A DNA stretch of 64,000 bases from Bacteroides sp. (lineage in GTDB: Bacteria; Bacteroidota; Bacteroidia; Bacteroidales; Muribaculaceae). This document shows positions 53,082 through 62,247 of the stretch, piece after piece. The position numbers and the translations under genes were made by a program. Position 1 is the first letter of the stretch. Each line of letters opens with the position of its first letter. Location: assembly GCA_014802015.1 (NCBI GenBank), contig JAAVDB010000038.1, forward strand, positions 1 through 64,000, written 5' to 3'. The notes under the pieces are model-generated. The model did not search any database and was not told the DNA's origin. It saw nothing but the letters and a program-made list of their open reading frames with translations.

Positions 53082-54287
53082 TCAGCGGAAGGCGCGGCGG
53101 ACAGTGCGGCGGATGGCGATAATGTTGCCGAGGGTTATAAGCAGGATGATGATCGCGCCGACTGCGATGGTGGGTAAAGCCGATGTGCCTGTGGCCCCGA
53201 GGTCGCTAAGGCTATGCTGCCACATCGTCGAGACTATGAGGACTCCGATGCCGGCCAGCAGAAGAACGGCAGCGTTGACACCCACCACTATGTTGCGGTA
53301 GTAGGCTGACACCTGTGCGGGTGTATAGCCAAGCATCATCAGGTCGTGAATCTTGGCACGGTTTTTCTGCAACAGCAGATAGATACTGAGCAGGAGTATG
53401 AAGAATGCCAACAGACTTATAATCGCTCCGATAGCGACGACGACGGTCGTGACGAGCGACAGGAAGTAGAGAGCCTTGCCGCCCGAAGCCTTGTCGCCGG
53501 CTATCTCATAGCCATGAGTGTCCATATATGCAGTGGCCTCGGGGTCACCCGCCCTGCGCAGTCGCACGATGAGCCGCGAGGGTGCGGCCTCATGCCCTTC
53601 GCCGAACACACTGTTGGCCCAATCCATAAATGCCTCAGGGACGGCGATGGTGTTGAGTCGCGAGGAAAATCCTACGATGCGTGCGTCCACCCACTGCTGG
53701 CGGCCGTTGCCACTGATGTTGAGACGCAACGGCAACATCCCGATAAGTTCCTCTGAGATCTGTGGCATGCCGCGTGATGCTGCAAAGCCGAAATTATATA
53801 ACGTAAGATAGTCTTTGGAGATGATCACCGGCAGTGTTTCGGAACTGTCGGGGCGGTAGCTGTCCCACCCTTTGGGGGAGATGTCGAAAAATTCATCAGG
53901 AATCGATTCGAGAAACAGCGCCGTCGACAGTGAGGCGCCGGCTATGTCAACCCGTGCCGAGACATTGAAGTCGGCCGCCGTAAACCGTCCGATGCCGTCG
54001 GCCCAAGGCTGTGAGGCTATCTCGTCAATCTCGGATACGGTAAATGATGAGGCGGCTGAGGTGTCACCGCCAAAGAGTCCTCCCTGAACTCCGGTGACAC
54101 GCTTGGAGATAATGAGATAGTCGGATGATATGAACGAGTCGGCCGCGTCATCAGCCGAAGTGACGTCGCGGTAAAACTGTATGGCGGTGAGGACGATGAG
54201 AAGCCCTACAAGATTGGCGACAGCATATCCTGCTATCTGCCCGGCGCTGATGTTGCGCCTCAGGAGTCGTGTGACGGGTGAAGACAT
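53082..54287 (-). CDS. FtsX-like ABC transporter permease
   Basis: A 401-aa membrane protein with one N-terminal segment (about 17-37), a large periplasmic domain, and three C-terminal segments (about 280-310, 328-350, 368-392), the MacB/FtsX layout. The segment ...HDLMMLGYTPAQVSAYYRN is the usual coupling loop to the ATPase. It is the last gene of the operon, 18 nt after the ATPase gene. It probably exports or handles an envelope lipid or lipoprotein, but the substrate is unknown. Confidence 0.82.
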   Translation of the reverse strand: MSSPVTRLLRRNISAGQIAGYAVANLVGLLIVLTAIQFYRDVTSADDAADSFISSDYLIISKRVTGVQGGLFGGDTSAASSFTVSEIDEIASQPWADGIGRFTAADFNVSARVDIAGASLSTALFLESIPDEFFDISPKGWDSYRPDSSETLPVIISKDYLTLYNFGFAASRGMPQISEELIGMLPLRLNISGNGRQQWVDARIVGFSSRLNTIAVPEAFMDWANSVFGEGHEAAPSRLIVRLRRAGDPEATAYMDTHGYEIAGDKASGGKALYFLSLVTTVVVAIGAIISLLAFFILLLSIYLLLQKNRAKIHDLMMLGYTPAQVSAYYRNIVVGVNAAVLLLAGIGVLIVSTMWQHSLSDLGATGTSALPTIAVGAIIILLITLGNIIAIRRTVRRAFR

Positions 54288-54305
54288 TTGTAATTAAACA
54301 ACCTC

Positions 54306-54968
54306 TTAAAGATGCAAGAGAGTGTAGTCGGTGAGTGAGAGTTTATTGCCTACTGAGGTGGCGATGACCGATGCGCCACGGGCGGCCGCCTCTTCGGCGA
54401 TCAGGGTGGCGACGGCCGTGTTGTTGCGGGCATCGAGATGGCTCACAGGCTCGTCGACCAGCAGGAAATCAAACGGTTGACAGAGCGCACGGATGATCGC
54501 CACCCTCTGCTGCTGACCGATACTGAGCTGTGCGGCAGGACTGTGGGCCTTGTGGCGCAGTTCGAGACGGTCGAGCAACGTCAGAATCTCGGCCTCGGTA
54601 TAGTGTGAGGTAAGACGGTTCTTGACCATTATGTTGTCCAGAGCCGTAAGCTCGGGAAATAGCCGCATCTCCTGAGGGAGATAGGCCAGTGCCTCACGGC
54701 GCAGGGCACACCAGCGCTCGATACTGTAGCCGCTCACAGGCTCGCCGTCAAACAGCAGTTGGCCGTCATAATCGGTGCGCGCACCGTAGATAAATGAGCA
54801 GAGCGAGGATTTACCGGTTCCGCTCTCGGCCTCTATAATATATGTGTCGGGGCGTCGGAATGTGACCTCATCGCGCATCCACACTTCGCTGTGACACACG
54901 GGCGGTTCATGCTCGCTCCCCCTGAACACCTGCGGGAGCAGACGTCGCAACGTGATGGTGCTGATCAT
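54306..54968 (-). CDS. ABC transporter ATP-binding protein with altered H-loop
   Basis: A 220-aa ATPase partner of the FtsX-like permease. Walker A is AESGTGKSS, the Q-loop is YLPQEMRLFPELTALDN, the signature is LSIGQQQRV and Walker B/D-loop is LLVDEPVSHLD. The switch histidine that normally follows (xTHD) is replaced (VIATSVGNK), and the C-terminus is short. ATP hydrolysis may be weakened or the cycle altered. Its start overlaps the lipoprotein stop by 4 bp (ATGA). Confidence 0.87.
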   Translation of the reverse strand: MISTITLRRLLPQVFRGSEHEPPVCHSEVWMRDEVTFRRPDTYIIEAESGTGKSSLCSFIYGARTDYDGQLLFDGEPVSGYSIERWCALRREALAYLPQEMRLFPELTALDNIMVKNRLTSHYTEAEILTLLDRLELRHKAHSPAAQLSIGQQQRVAIIRALCQPFDFLLVDEPVSHLDARNNTAVATLIAEEAAARGASVIATSVGNKLSLTDYTLLHL

Positions 54969-56365
54969 AACAGGAGGCTGAGGATATGCGCCGGGAGCGG
55001 TGTCTGCGAACCGGGTATGGTGAATGTGAACTGCCCCTTACCATCGGTCATCGTCGCCGAGAGCTGCGCACCGGCTCCATCGGGAAGATTGAAGCTAAGG
55101 TCAGCGGCCATGTCGCGGTTGACGAACACGGGTGCGAGAGAATTGTTGGACGTGTTGTCAAATCCGATAGTCGAGATGGCGAAGCATCCGTCTACATTAC
55201 CTATATACCAGTCACGGCCATACTGCGGGATAATCATCTGTCCCTCGCCAGCCATGCGTGGTGACACTCCGGCGGTCGCACACATACTGCTGATCATTGA
55301 GATCAGACCGTTGACCCGATCCTGAGGCATACGCACCATGACGATAAAATCAAGATCGGTGGGTTCGGCACTGCGGAGTCCGGCCGTGTCGGGGAGCTTC
55401 AGGGCCATAAGCAGTGTGCCGTCGATCGATTCGAGATAGGGTGTGATGACCGACATGAACGCAGCGGCCTGGAATCCTCCTACCACAGTGACGATCTGCT
55501 TGAGGGGCGACCAGTCAAACTGCGGAGTCAGCCCGGCAGCAAATGTAAAATTAAAACTCTCGGGGACGTATGCGAGCAGTGCGGGATTGATGCTCTTCAT
55601 CCCTTTGGGTACGACGGTACGCCCCGTGGCCTGTATTATCTCCGACTCGCCCACCAGAGCGTTGTCAGGGCTGACGTTAAGTGCCAGGACATTCCATTCA
55701 CGCTCCTGAGGAGTGACCGATGTGTCGCCTGCCGGCGCGATCAGCATCGAGCCCGAAGCTACAGCCATATTCACCATATTGTCACGTGCCAGCACTTGCG
55801 AGATGCCGTCGAGTCCGTTTATTGACAGCTCTTTAGCACTTTTGAGCATCGTTTCGACACTCTTTATGGCATTGTTGGCCGAGCCGCCCATGATCCAGAG
55901 CTGGCCGTCGTTGGCCACGAATGCCGTATTACCGTTCTCAGCGATCGCATAGCTCGACGCATCGTCACTCCACGTGAGATAATCGGCGGTAGCCTCGCGC
56001 AACGCCTTGGTGTCGCTGACGGCAAGGGTAATGAACGTTTCATTGTCGGCATTGACACCTACCACAGCATCGCTCAGGTCTACCGCGCCCGAAGCCTTTA
56101 GAGCCGATGCGCGGGTCAGAGCCTCGCGGAGATTGCCGGTAACAAGAGCATCGATACGGTCTATGGTCTCTATGCCGCCCTCAGGGGTAAACTTCACGCC
56201 TGCGCTCTCGCAGAGGTTCTCGATGTCGACCGTTGCCACCGCTACGACGTCGGCGGGCACGGTGTCGAGTATCTCGCCGCGCTTGGAGCATGACACACTG
56301 AGCAGACCGATCAACATGACGGCCAGCAAGGAGAGGGAAGAGAGGGATATGCGATGTAGACTCAT
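54965..56365 (-). CDS. Large lipoprotein, possibly DUF4836-like
   Basis: A 466-aa protein with a lipoprotein signal (hydrophobic 8-24, lipobox LLSVSC, Cys at about 26), so it is membrane-anchored outside the cytoplasm. The mature part starts VPADVVAVATVDIENLCESAG, similar in style to Bacteroidota DUF4836-like proteins, and has repeated alpha/beta units. No enzymatic motif is recognised. It is coupled to an ABC ATPase and an FtsX-like permease, which suggests a substrate-binding or partner role for that transporter. Family assignment is tentative. Confidence 0.75.
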   Translation of the reverse strand: MSLHRISLSSLSLLAVMLIGLLSVSCSKRGEILDTVPADVVAVATVDIENLCESAGVKFTPEGGIETIDRIDALVTGNLREALTRASALKASGAVDLSDAVVGVNADNETFITLAVSDTKALREATADYLTWSDDASSYAIAENGNTAFVANDGQLWIMGGSANNAIKSVETMLKSAKELSINGLDGISQVLARDNMVNMAVASGSMLIAPAGDTSVTPQEREWNVLALNVSPDNALVGESEIIQATGRTVVPKGMKSINPALLAYVPESFNFTFAAGLTPQFDWSPLKQIVTVVGGFQAAAFMSVITPYLESIDGTLLMALKLPDTAGLRSAEPTDLDFIVMVRMPQDRVNGLISMISSMCATAGVSPRMAGEGQMIIPQYGRDWYIGNVDGCFAISTIGFDNTSNNSLAPVFVNRDMAADLSFNLPDGAGAQLSATMTDGKGQFTFTIPGSQTPLPAHILSLLL

Positions 56366-56395
56366 TGCGGTATTGTATTGTATTATATTCGTTTA

Positions 56396-57529
56396 TTACA
56401 GACTCTTGCGGTATGCGCGGCGACGACGGTGCTGACGGTGCTCGAAGTAGTCCCACTGTGACTGAACATGGATATTCTCCTCAAGCTCAAGATTTGTCTC
56501 GGCAAACTTCACACCCTCGCGGATATACACATTGCACAGATCGTAGAAGAAGAGCGAATTTACACCCTTTGACTGATATTCTGGCTTGACGGCGATCAAC
56601 AGCAGGTCGACGACATCATTGTGTCCGCGCAGCCCCTTGAGCAGAGGCCACCATCCGAAGGGGAACAGTCGTCCGCCCGACTTACGCAGACCTTCCGACA
56701 TGGAGGGCATGCTGATACCTACGCCGATCAGTTCATCATTCTTGTCGACGACAATGCTCACGTAGTCCAGACGCAACATCCCCAGATACATATCTATATA
56801 ATAATCTATCTGCCTGTCAGACAATGGCGAATAGCCGTAAAGGTCGGCGTAAGCCTCGTTGATGAGACGGAACAGCGCCTCGCCGTAAGTATCCTTGAGC
56901 TTCTTGCGCGAAGTGAATTTGACTATGCGCAGGTCATACTTCTTGAGCACTATCTCAGCAATGCGCACGAATTTATCGGGGAGCTTTTCGGGTATCGTGA
57001 TGCGAAACTCCACCCAGTCGGTATCCTTACGGTAACCGAGACGTTCGACATGAGCGGGATAATAGGGATAATTATATATCGTAGCCATTGTGCCCATCTC
57101 ATTAAATCCCTCGATGAGCATACCCTCGTGATCCATGTCGGTAAATCCCATCGGGCCGATTATCTCGGTCATGCCATGCTCGCGGGCCCAGGACTCTACC
57201 GCATCAAAGAGCGCTCCGCTCACCTCCTCATCATCAATATAATCCACAAACCCGAAACGTGCCTCTTTGCGGCCCGTCATACCGTTGAGTTTATGATTGA
57301 TGATGCCGGTGATGCGCCCTACAGGACGGCCGTCACGCGTGGCGATGAACGACTGTGCCTCGCAAAACTCAAATGCCGGATTCTTGGAGGGGAGCAACGT
57401 ATTGACATCGTCGAAAATCAGCGGTGGCACATAGCAGGGATTGCCTTTATAGAGGTCGATACCTATACGGGTATAGCGTGAGAGTTCTTTCTTGGTAGCG
57501 GGGATAGCGCTTACAGTTACTGCGGACAT
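56396..57529 (-). CDS. GNAT-family N-acetyltransferase
   Basis: A 377-aa protein with GNAT-like regions at both ends. The N-terminal part has FIATRDGRPVGRITGIINHK, and the C-terminal part includes VDLLLIAVKPEYQSKGVNSLFFYDL, the acetyl-CoA-binding motif A pattern. Proteins of this length are widespread in Bacteroidota with unknown substrate. The basic tail (EHRQHRRRRAYRKSL) may bind nucleic acid or membrane. It sits between the pseudokinase (38 nt) and the lipoprotein gene (30 nt) in one leftward operon. Confidence 0.83.
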   Translation of the reverse strand: MSAVTVSAIPATKKELSRYTRIGIDLYKGNPCYVPPLIFDDVNTLLPSKNPAFEFCEAQSFIATRDGRPVGRITGIINHKLNGMTGRKEARFGFVDYIDDEEVSGALFDAVESWAREHGMTEIIGPMGFTDMDHEGMLIEGFNEMGTMATIYNYPYYPAHVERLGYRKDTDWVEFRITIPEKLPDKFVRIAEIVLKKYDLRIVKFTSRKKLKDTYGEALFRLINEAYADLYGYSPLSDRQIDYYIDMYLGMLRLDYVSIVVDKNDELIGVGISMPSMSEGLRKSGGRLFPFGWWPLLKGLRGHNDVVDLLLIAVKPEYQSKGVNSLFFYDLCNVYIREGVKFAETNLELEENIHVQSQWDYFEHRQHRRRRAYRKSL

Positions 57530-57567
57530 TGTGAGCCGGTATGTATTTTTTTAAGAATATGTGATGA

Positions 57568-58329
57568 TTACGGATTGAGAGGAGCGGGAGCATGGCCTGA
57601 CGAGAGCCACAGCAGCAGTCCTATCATTGCCACAAGGAATATTATGACGTAGATATACAGCCTGTTACTGCGCGTCTCGGCCAGATCGAGACGCAGGGCC
57701 GACAGCGAGGAGTAGCGTTTGGACGGATCCTCGGCTGTACACTTGGCCGCTATCTTGCGCAGACGCGGATGAGGTGTATCGACAGCATCAAGCGCCTGAT
57801 TCAGCAACACACCGTAATTGTATATATCATCGTTGGTCTCCTCATGCGTGAGAAAATTCTTCTGGTCAAACCCCACGTCTATCAGTTTAAGATTGCCGAT
57901 ATTCTCTGTGAAAAGCACACGCGAGGCATTGAGCGGATGATGTGCAAGATGATTGGTCTGAATATAATCGAGCGCATCCAGCAGCTGATGATGCAGTTTA
58001 TAGATATGCTCATCCGTGACCTTATGCTCGCGTATGAGTTTCTCAAGCGAGTCTCCGTAGACATCATCGGTGATAATGCACATACCCACACCCGGCACCT
58101 CCTCATAATCATTGATCATAATGATATGTGGATGAGCGAGATTGTAGCGCACCTCAAACTCCTTCTCGATCATTTTCTCATACTCCTCCTGACCCTTCAG
58201 CTCAGGGCGGAGGGTCTTGAGCATAAGCCATTTGCCATACTTCTTGGCAGTATAGACGTGATAAAATTCCTCGTCCCACTCAGGCAGATGTTCTATCTCG
58301 GTCCATTTAGGGGTGGAGCCTTCCATCAT
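57568..58329 (-). CDS. Membrane-anchored Ser/Thr kinase-like protein (probable pseudokinase)
   Basis: A 253-aa protein with a protein-kinase fold and a C-terminal membrane segment (about 224-242, YIYVIIFLVAMIGLLLWL). The beta-3 Lys is K38 (LMLKTL) and an alpha-C Glu is E55 or E57. The HRDLKxxN loop reads HHPLNASR (130-137), so the catalytic Asp is Pro and the Asn is Arg. DFG is DVG (151-153), which keeps the metal Asp. The phosphotransfer base is therefore lost and the protein is probably a signalling scaffold. The ATG at 58329 is used, not an upstream TTG. It heads the operon with GNAT, lipoprotein and ABC genes. Confidence 0.82.
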   Translation of the reverse strand: MMEGSTPKWTEIEHLPEWDEEFYHVYTAKKYGKWLMLKTLRPELKGQEEYEKMIEKEFEVRYNLAHPHIIMINDYEEVPGVGMCIITDDVYGDSLEKLIREHKVTDEHIYKLHHQLLDALDYIQTNHLAHHPLNASRVLFTENIGNLKLIDVGFDQKNFLTHEETNDDIYNYGVLLNQALDAVDTPHPRLRKIAAKCTAEDPSKRYSSLSALRLDLAETRSNRLYIYVIIFLVAMIGLLLWLSSGHAPAPLNP

Positions 58330-58357
58330 TTTGCTTAATTTATTGATGAATAATGCG

Positions 58358-58365
58358 CAAAAATA
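58358..58365 (-). promoter_or_regulatory. -7 box of the pseudokinase operon
   Basis: TATTTTTG on the minus strand 28 nt before the ATG at 58329. Confidence 0.45.
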
Positions 58366-58472
58366 CTCAAAAAAGATGAAAATTAAAATATCCGTACACA
58401 AATTTCACTCAGATGGATACAGATATGTCACACAAGCAGCTAAGGTGACCGACCTTTTCCCGCGCATCTCTC

Positions 58473-59888
58473 TCACTCGTCAGTAAACTCCCATGCGTTG
58501 AGAAAGTAGACGCGGCGGGTGGCGCGTGAGGTGGCCGTATAGAGCCAGCGGTAGAAGTCGAGCCCCTGCGCATCGGATGCGATGCCCCCGAGGTCGACCA
58601 CCACATTATCCCACTGCGCACCTTGAGCCTTATGGCATGTGACAGCGTAGGCATACTTGACCTGCAGGGCGTTGAAATATTCATCTCTCCGCAGTCGGCT
58701 GACACGCGTGTCGTAAGGAGTATCCGGAGCATTGACCTCAGGGTCGGCCATGCGCGCCTCAGCCAGACGGCGCATATCGTTTGGCGAGACGGAAGCGCTC
58801 TCATCAGTGAGCGTGGTCAGGAATATGCGGCACTCCACCTCGACATCGCTGTCAGGGAGCCACAGCAGGACACGGGCGAAGTCATAGCCATACTTCTGCT
58901 CCGTGGCGATGATGCGACGCACTATGGCCACGTCACCGTTGGCTATGAAGTCCAGCCCCTTGACCCCGGCCGACCACATATAATTATTCTTAGCCACCAG
59001 CAGACGCTCACCCTTGACCAGCAACTCGTCATAATCAAGTATGCGTGAACGTATGCCAAGGTTAAATTCGCGGGCACGCATATTGCTGCGTGTCACCAAT
59101 ATAGTGCGGTCTATGCCATCGCGGCGATAGCAGTCACCGATCACGTCAGCCACATCATTTCCGTCAGTCAGGGCCACATCCTCATATCCGTCCACTATCA
59201 GCTTCACCTTAGGTAACGGATCGACGAGCATGGCGCGCCTCAGCCACGTAGCGTTGCGCAATATGCCCGAGTCACGCGCCTGACGGGCAGTATCGGTGAG
59301 CACGGCCCGGCTGACACGCAGTCCAAGACGCTTGTAGCTGGAAGGGAGCATCGCCGGACTCTCATCCGATCCCACCGGAGGCAGCTGAGCCACATCACCG
59401 ATGATGATGAGACGGCTGTTATCGCCCGTGAAGACATAATGCACAAGGTCATCGAGCAGTCCCGGCCCACCGTCGGGCGATGTGTCACCTATCATGGACG
59501 CCTCATCAACGATATACACCACATCCGACTTATCATTGTAGCGGATGGCACGATATCCCTCGGTCCACCCTCCCCCGCCGTCACCGCGATATATGCGCCT
59601 GTGAATGGTATAGGCCGTCACACCCGCGTGGCCCGACAGCACCTTGGCGGCACGGCCGGTGGGGGCGAGAAGCACCACCTCACGACCTGCGGCCCGCAGA
59701 CTCTTTACCAGCGCACCTGTGAGCGAAGTCTTGCCCGTACCGGCATAACCGTTGAGTATGAACACCCCCTCAAGGCCCGATGTGCCCGAGCAGAAACGCG
59801 ACAAGGCCCCTATCAGACGGGCCTGCTGTTCGTTAGGTATGTAAGGGAGACGCGATGTGACGTCGGCGGCAAATTCACTTATGGTCAT
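58473..59888 (-). CDS. RecD-like superfamily 1 DNA helicase
   Basis: A 471-aa ATP-dependent helicase related to RecD/RecD2 and Pif1. Motif I is NGYAGTGKTSL (about 46-56), motif II is VVYIVDEASMIGD, motif III is IIIGDVAQLPPVGS, and the C-terminal motifs YAVTCHKAQGAQW and YTATSRATRRVYFLNAW are present. It probably acts in DNA repair or recombination. RecB and RecC are not nearby. The start ATG at 59888 is used. A 143-nt gap separates it from the downstream pseudokinase gene. Confidence 0.88.
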   Translation of the reverse strand: MTISEFAADVTSRLPYIPNEQQARLIGALSRFCSGTSGLEGVFILNGYAGTGKTSLTGALVKSLRAAGREVVLLAPTGRAAKVLSGHAGVTAYTIHRRIYRGDGGGGWTEGYRAIRYNDKSDVVYIVDEASMIGDTSPDGGPGLLDDLVHYVFTGDNSRLIIIGDVAQLPPVGSDESPAMLPSSYKRLGLRVSRAVLTDTARQARDSGILRNATWLRRAMLVDPLPKVKLIVDGYEDVALTDGNDVADVIGDCYRRDGIDRTILVTRSNMRAREFNLGIRSRILDYDELLVKGERLLVAKNNYMWSAGVKGLDFIANGDVAIVRRIIATEQKYGYDFARVLLWLPDSDVEVECRIFLTTLTDESASVSPNDMRRLAEARMADPEVNAPDTPYDTRVSRLRRDEYFNALQVKYAYAVTCHKAQGAQWDNVVVDLGGIASDAQGLDFYRWLYTATSRATRRVYFLNAWEFTDE

Positions 59889-59971
59889 TCTGTTTACGTA
59901 TGTCGTTGAGTCAGCGTCATGCTGGCTGAAATTGCAATACAAATATACAACGAAATTCGCATCTTTTTTCT

Positions 59972-59979
59972 TACCTTTG
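59972..59979 (+). promoter_or_regulatory. -7 box of panB
   Basis: TACCTTTG, followed by C, 44 nt before the ATG at 60024. No good -33 TTTG is seen. Confidence 0.5.
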
Positions 59980-60023
59980 CCCGCAAATTACACTCACTTA
60001 TTACCAATCATCAAACTTTAATC

Positions 60024-60845
60024 ATGTCTACATACACGGCATCCGACCCGCGCAAGGTGACTACACGCCGCCTCGCGGAAATGAAAGCTAAAGGTGAAAA
60101 GATCGCCATGCTCACCGCCTATGACTACTCGATGGCCACCCTCATCGACCAGGCAGGCATGGACGTGATACTCGTAGGCGACTCCGCATCAAACGTCATG
60201 GCCGGCAACACCACCACCCTGCCGATGACACTCGATCAGATGATATATCACGCCCAGAGCGTGACCAGAGGAGTGAAACGCGCCCTCGTGGTGTGCGACA
60301 TGCCCTTCGGCACCTATCAGGGTAACCCCCTTGAGGCACTTGCCTCAGCCGTCCGCATCATGAAGGAGAGCAACGCCGAGGCAGTCAAGATCGAAGGCGG
60401 CGAAGAGATACTCGACAGCGTCGAACGCATCCTCTCGGCCGGAATCCCCGTCATGGGTCATCTCGGACTCACACCGCAGTCTATCAACAAATTCGGCACA
60501 TACAACGTCCGTGCCCGCGAAGAAGAAGAGGCCGCCAAACTCATAGCTGACGCCAAGCGTCTCGAACAGGCCGGATGCTTTGCCATCGTACTTGAAAAGA
60601 TTCCCGCCACGCTTGCCGCCCGCGTATCGTCCGAGCTCACCATTCCCGTTATCGGCATCGGAGCCGGAGGCGGATGTGACGGACAGGTACTTGTGATGCA
60701 CGACATGTTAGGCATCAATCAAGGCTTCTCGCCCCGCTTCCTCCGCCGTTACGCCGACCTGGCCACCGTCATCAACGACGCCGTCGGCCAATACATCACC
60801 GATGTCAAATCCTCCGACTTCCCCAACGAAAAGGAGCAATACTAA
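60024..60845 (+). CDS. panB: 3-methyl-2-oxobutanoate hydroxymethyltransferase
   Basis: A 273-aa enzyme of pantothenate synthesis, adding the hydroxymethyl group from 5,10-methylene-THF to ketoisovalerate. Motifs are [35 protein letters not shown] with metal-binding Asp, [18 protein letters not shown] and [18 protein letters not shown]. Start and length are normal. The upstream region 59889-60023 has the promoter box, and other pan genes are not in the window. Confidence 0.96.
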   Translation: MSTYTASDPRKVTTRRLAEMKAKGEKIAMLTAYDYSMATLIDQAGMDVILVGDSASNVMAGNTTTLPMTLDQMIYHAQSVTRGVKRALVVCDMPFGTYQGNPLEALASAVRIMKESNAEAVKIEGGEEILDSVERILSAGIPVMGHLGLTPQSINKFGTYNVRAREEEEAAKLIADAKRLEQAGCFAIVLEKIPATLAARVSSELTIPVIGIGAGGGCDGQVLVMHDMLGINQGFSPRFLRRYADLATVINDAVGQYITDVKSSDFPNEKEQY

Positions 60846-60891
60846 CAAGTTATTAAAAACCAATCTCTAAGTAACCCTTAGAAATATTTAC

Positions 60892-60940
60892 AAACGACAA
60901 TCAACCACTCTGTCAGTAATCGGGTGGCTGATTGTCGTTT
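60892..60940 (+). terminator. Terminator after panB
   Basis: The stem AAACGACAATCA / TGATTGTCGTTT, with additional ACCAC/GTGG pairing inside, followed by AATACTATTA. It lies 46 nt after the stop. Confidence 0.8.
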
Positions 60941-61085
60941 AATACTATTACGCATGTCTGTTCTCATCGAGAAGTTTACCGCATGCATAAATCTTAATCA
61001 TTAATATTCAGCCGATTATTTGGCCACAACGAGTATTTTATGTAAATTTGCAGTGCTACTGAAAATTTGCATAAAATATCACTAT

Positions 61086-62240
61086 ATGATTGAAGGATAT
61101 ATACATAGGATTATGTCAGAGGCTATTACCGAAGCCTCAAATTATTTTCCGGTCATCACTCTTACCGGGCCACGACAGTCTGGTAAGTCGACTCTACTGC
61201 GCCATATATTTCCTTCATTGCCATATCGATCCATGGAGAATCCGGATATTCGTGCAGTCGCAACTTTTGACCCCAAAGGGTTTCTGACATCATTTTCCGA
61301 TGGCGTCATTATTGACGAAGTGCAGCACACGCCGGAATTATTATCCTATATTCAGGGGATCGTTGACGATAACCCTAAATGCAGATTTTATCTGACAGGT
61401 AGTTCTCAATTTTCTCTTCTGAGGGATGTAACCCAGAGCCTTGCCGGCCGAACGGCAGTGTTTGAATTATTGCCATTGAGCCTTGACGAGATATCCGGTC
61501 AGAATAATGATACGGATGTAGATACACTGCTATATAACGGATTTTATCCTGCGATATGGAGTGGTAAAAACCTGCCACGGTTATTGTATCCCAACTATAT
61601 CAAGACCTATCTGGAAAGAGATGTCCGCGATCTGCTCGCTATAAAAGATCTGGATCTGTTTCAGCGGTTTGTCCGTCTTTGCGCCGCACGTATAGGATCA
61701 ATATTTAACGCATCCGAGCTGTCCAATGAATTAGGTGTAGCCGTAAACACCATAAACTCATGGATCTCAGTGCTACAGGCATCTTACATTATATATCTGC
61801 TACCTCCGTTTTTCACAAATACTCGTAAACGTCTTACTAAAAGTCCCAAAATTTATTTCACTGACAGCGGCGTAGCCTCATATCTGCTTGACATAGACTC
61901 GCCTCAGATCATGGCCCGCGATAAAATGCGCGGACATTTATTTGAGAATATGGTGATTATGAATTTTCTTAAAGATCGATATAATCATGGAGTGAATGGC
62001 GGGATGTATTTCTATCGCGACTCAAACGGCAATGAGGTAGATTTACTTGTCAAAGACGGATCACAGTATCATTGTTATGAAATTAAATCGTCTGCTACAT
62101 TTCATACAGACTTCACCAAAGGTCTGAATAATTTCACGAAGAATTATCCGGAACTCATCAAAGAGAAAACCGTCATATATACAGGTGATAGCATGCCCGA
62201 TCTTGAAGGTACTCGAATACTTAATTTCAGAGACATCTGA
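61086..62240 (+). CDS. AAA_14/DUF4143 ATP-binding protein
   Basis: A 384-aa protein with an N-terminal AAA_14 ATPase (Walker A GPRQSGKST at 28-36, Walker B VIIDEVQH near 77-84) and a C-terminal DUF4143 domain (about 200-384). The latter ends in a PD-(D/E)XK-like segment with EVDLLV and YEIKSS. Such proteins are frequent accessory genes with unknown function; some may be nuclease-linked defence or toxin components. The DNA is clearly more AT-rich than its neighbours, indicating transfer. It converges on the HNH-like gene, with only 7 nt between stops. Confidence 0.85.
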   Translation: MIEGYIHRIMSEAITEASNYFPVITLTGPRQSGKSTLLRHIFPSLPYRSMENPDIRAVATFDPKGFLTSFSDGVIIDEVQHTPELLSYIQGIVDDNPKCRFYLTGSSQFSLLRDVTQSLAGRTAVFELLPLSLDEISGQNNDTDVDTLLYNGFYPAIWSGKNLPRLLYPNYIKTYLERDVRDLLAIKDLDLFQRFVRLCAARIGSIFNASELSNELGVAVNTINSWISVLQASYIIYLLPPFFTNTRKRLTKSPKIYFTDSGVASYLLDIDSPQIMARDKMRGHLFENMVIMNFLKDRYNHGVNGGMYFYRDSNGNEVDLLVKDGSQYHCYEIKSSATFHTDFTKGLNNFTKNYPELIKEKTVIYTGDSMPDLEGTRILNFRDI

Positions 62241-62247
62241 CCATTCT

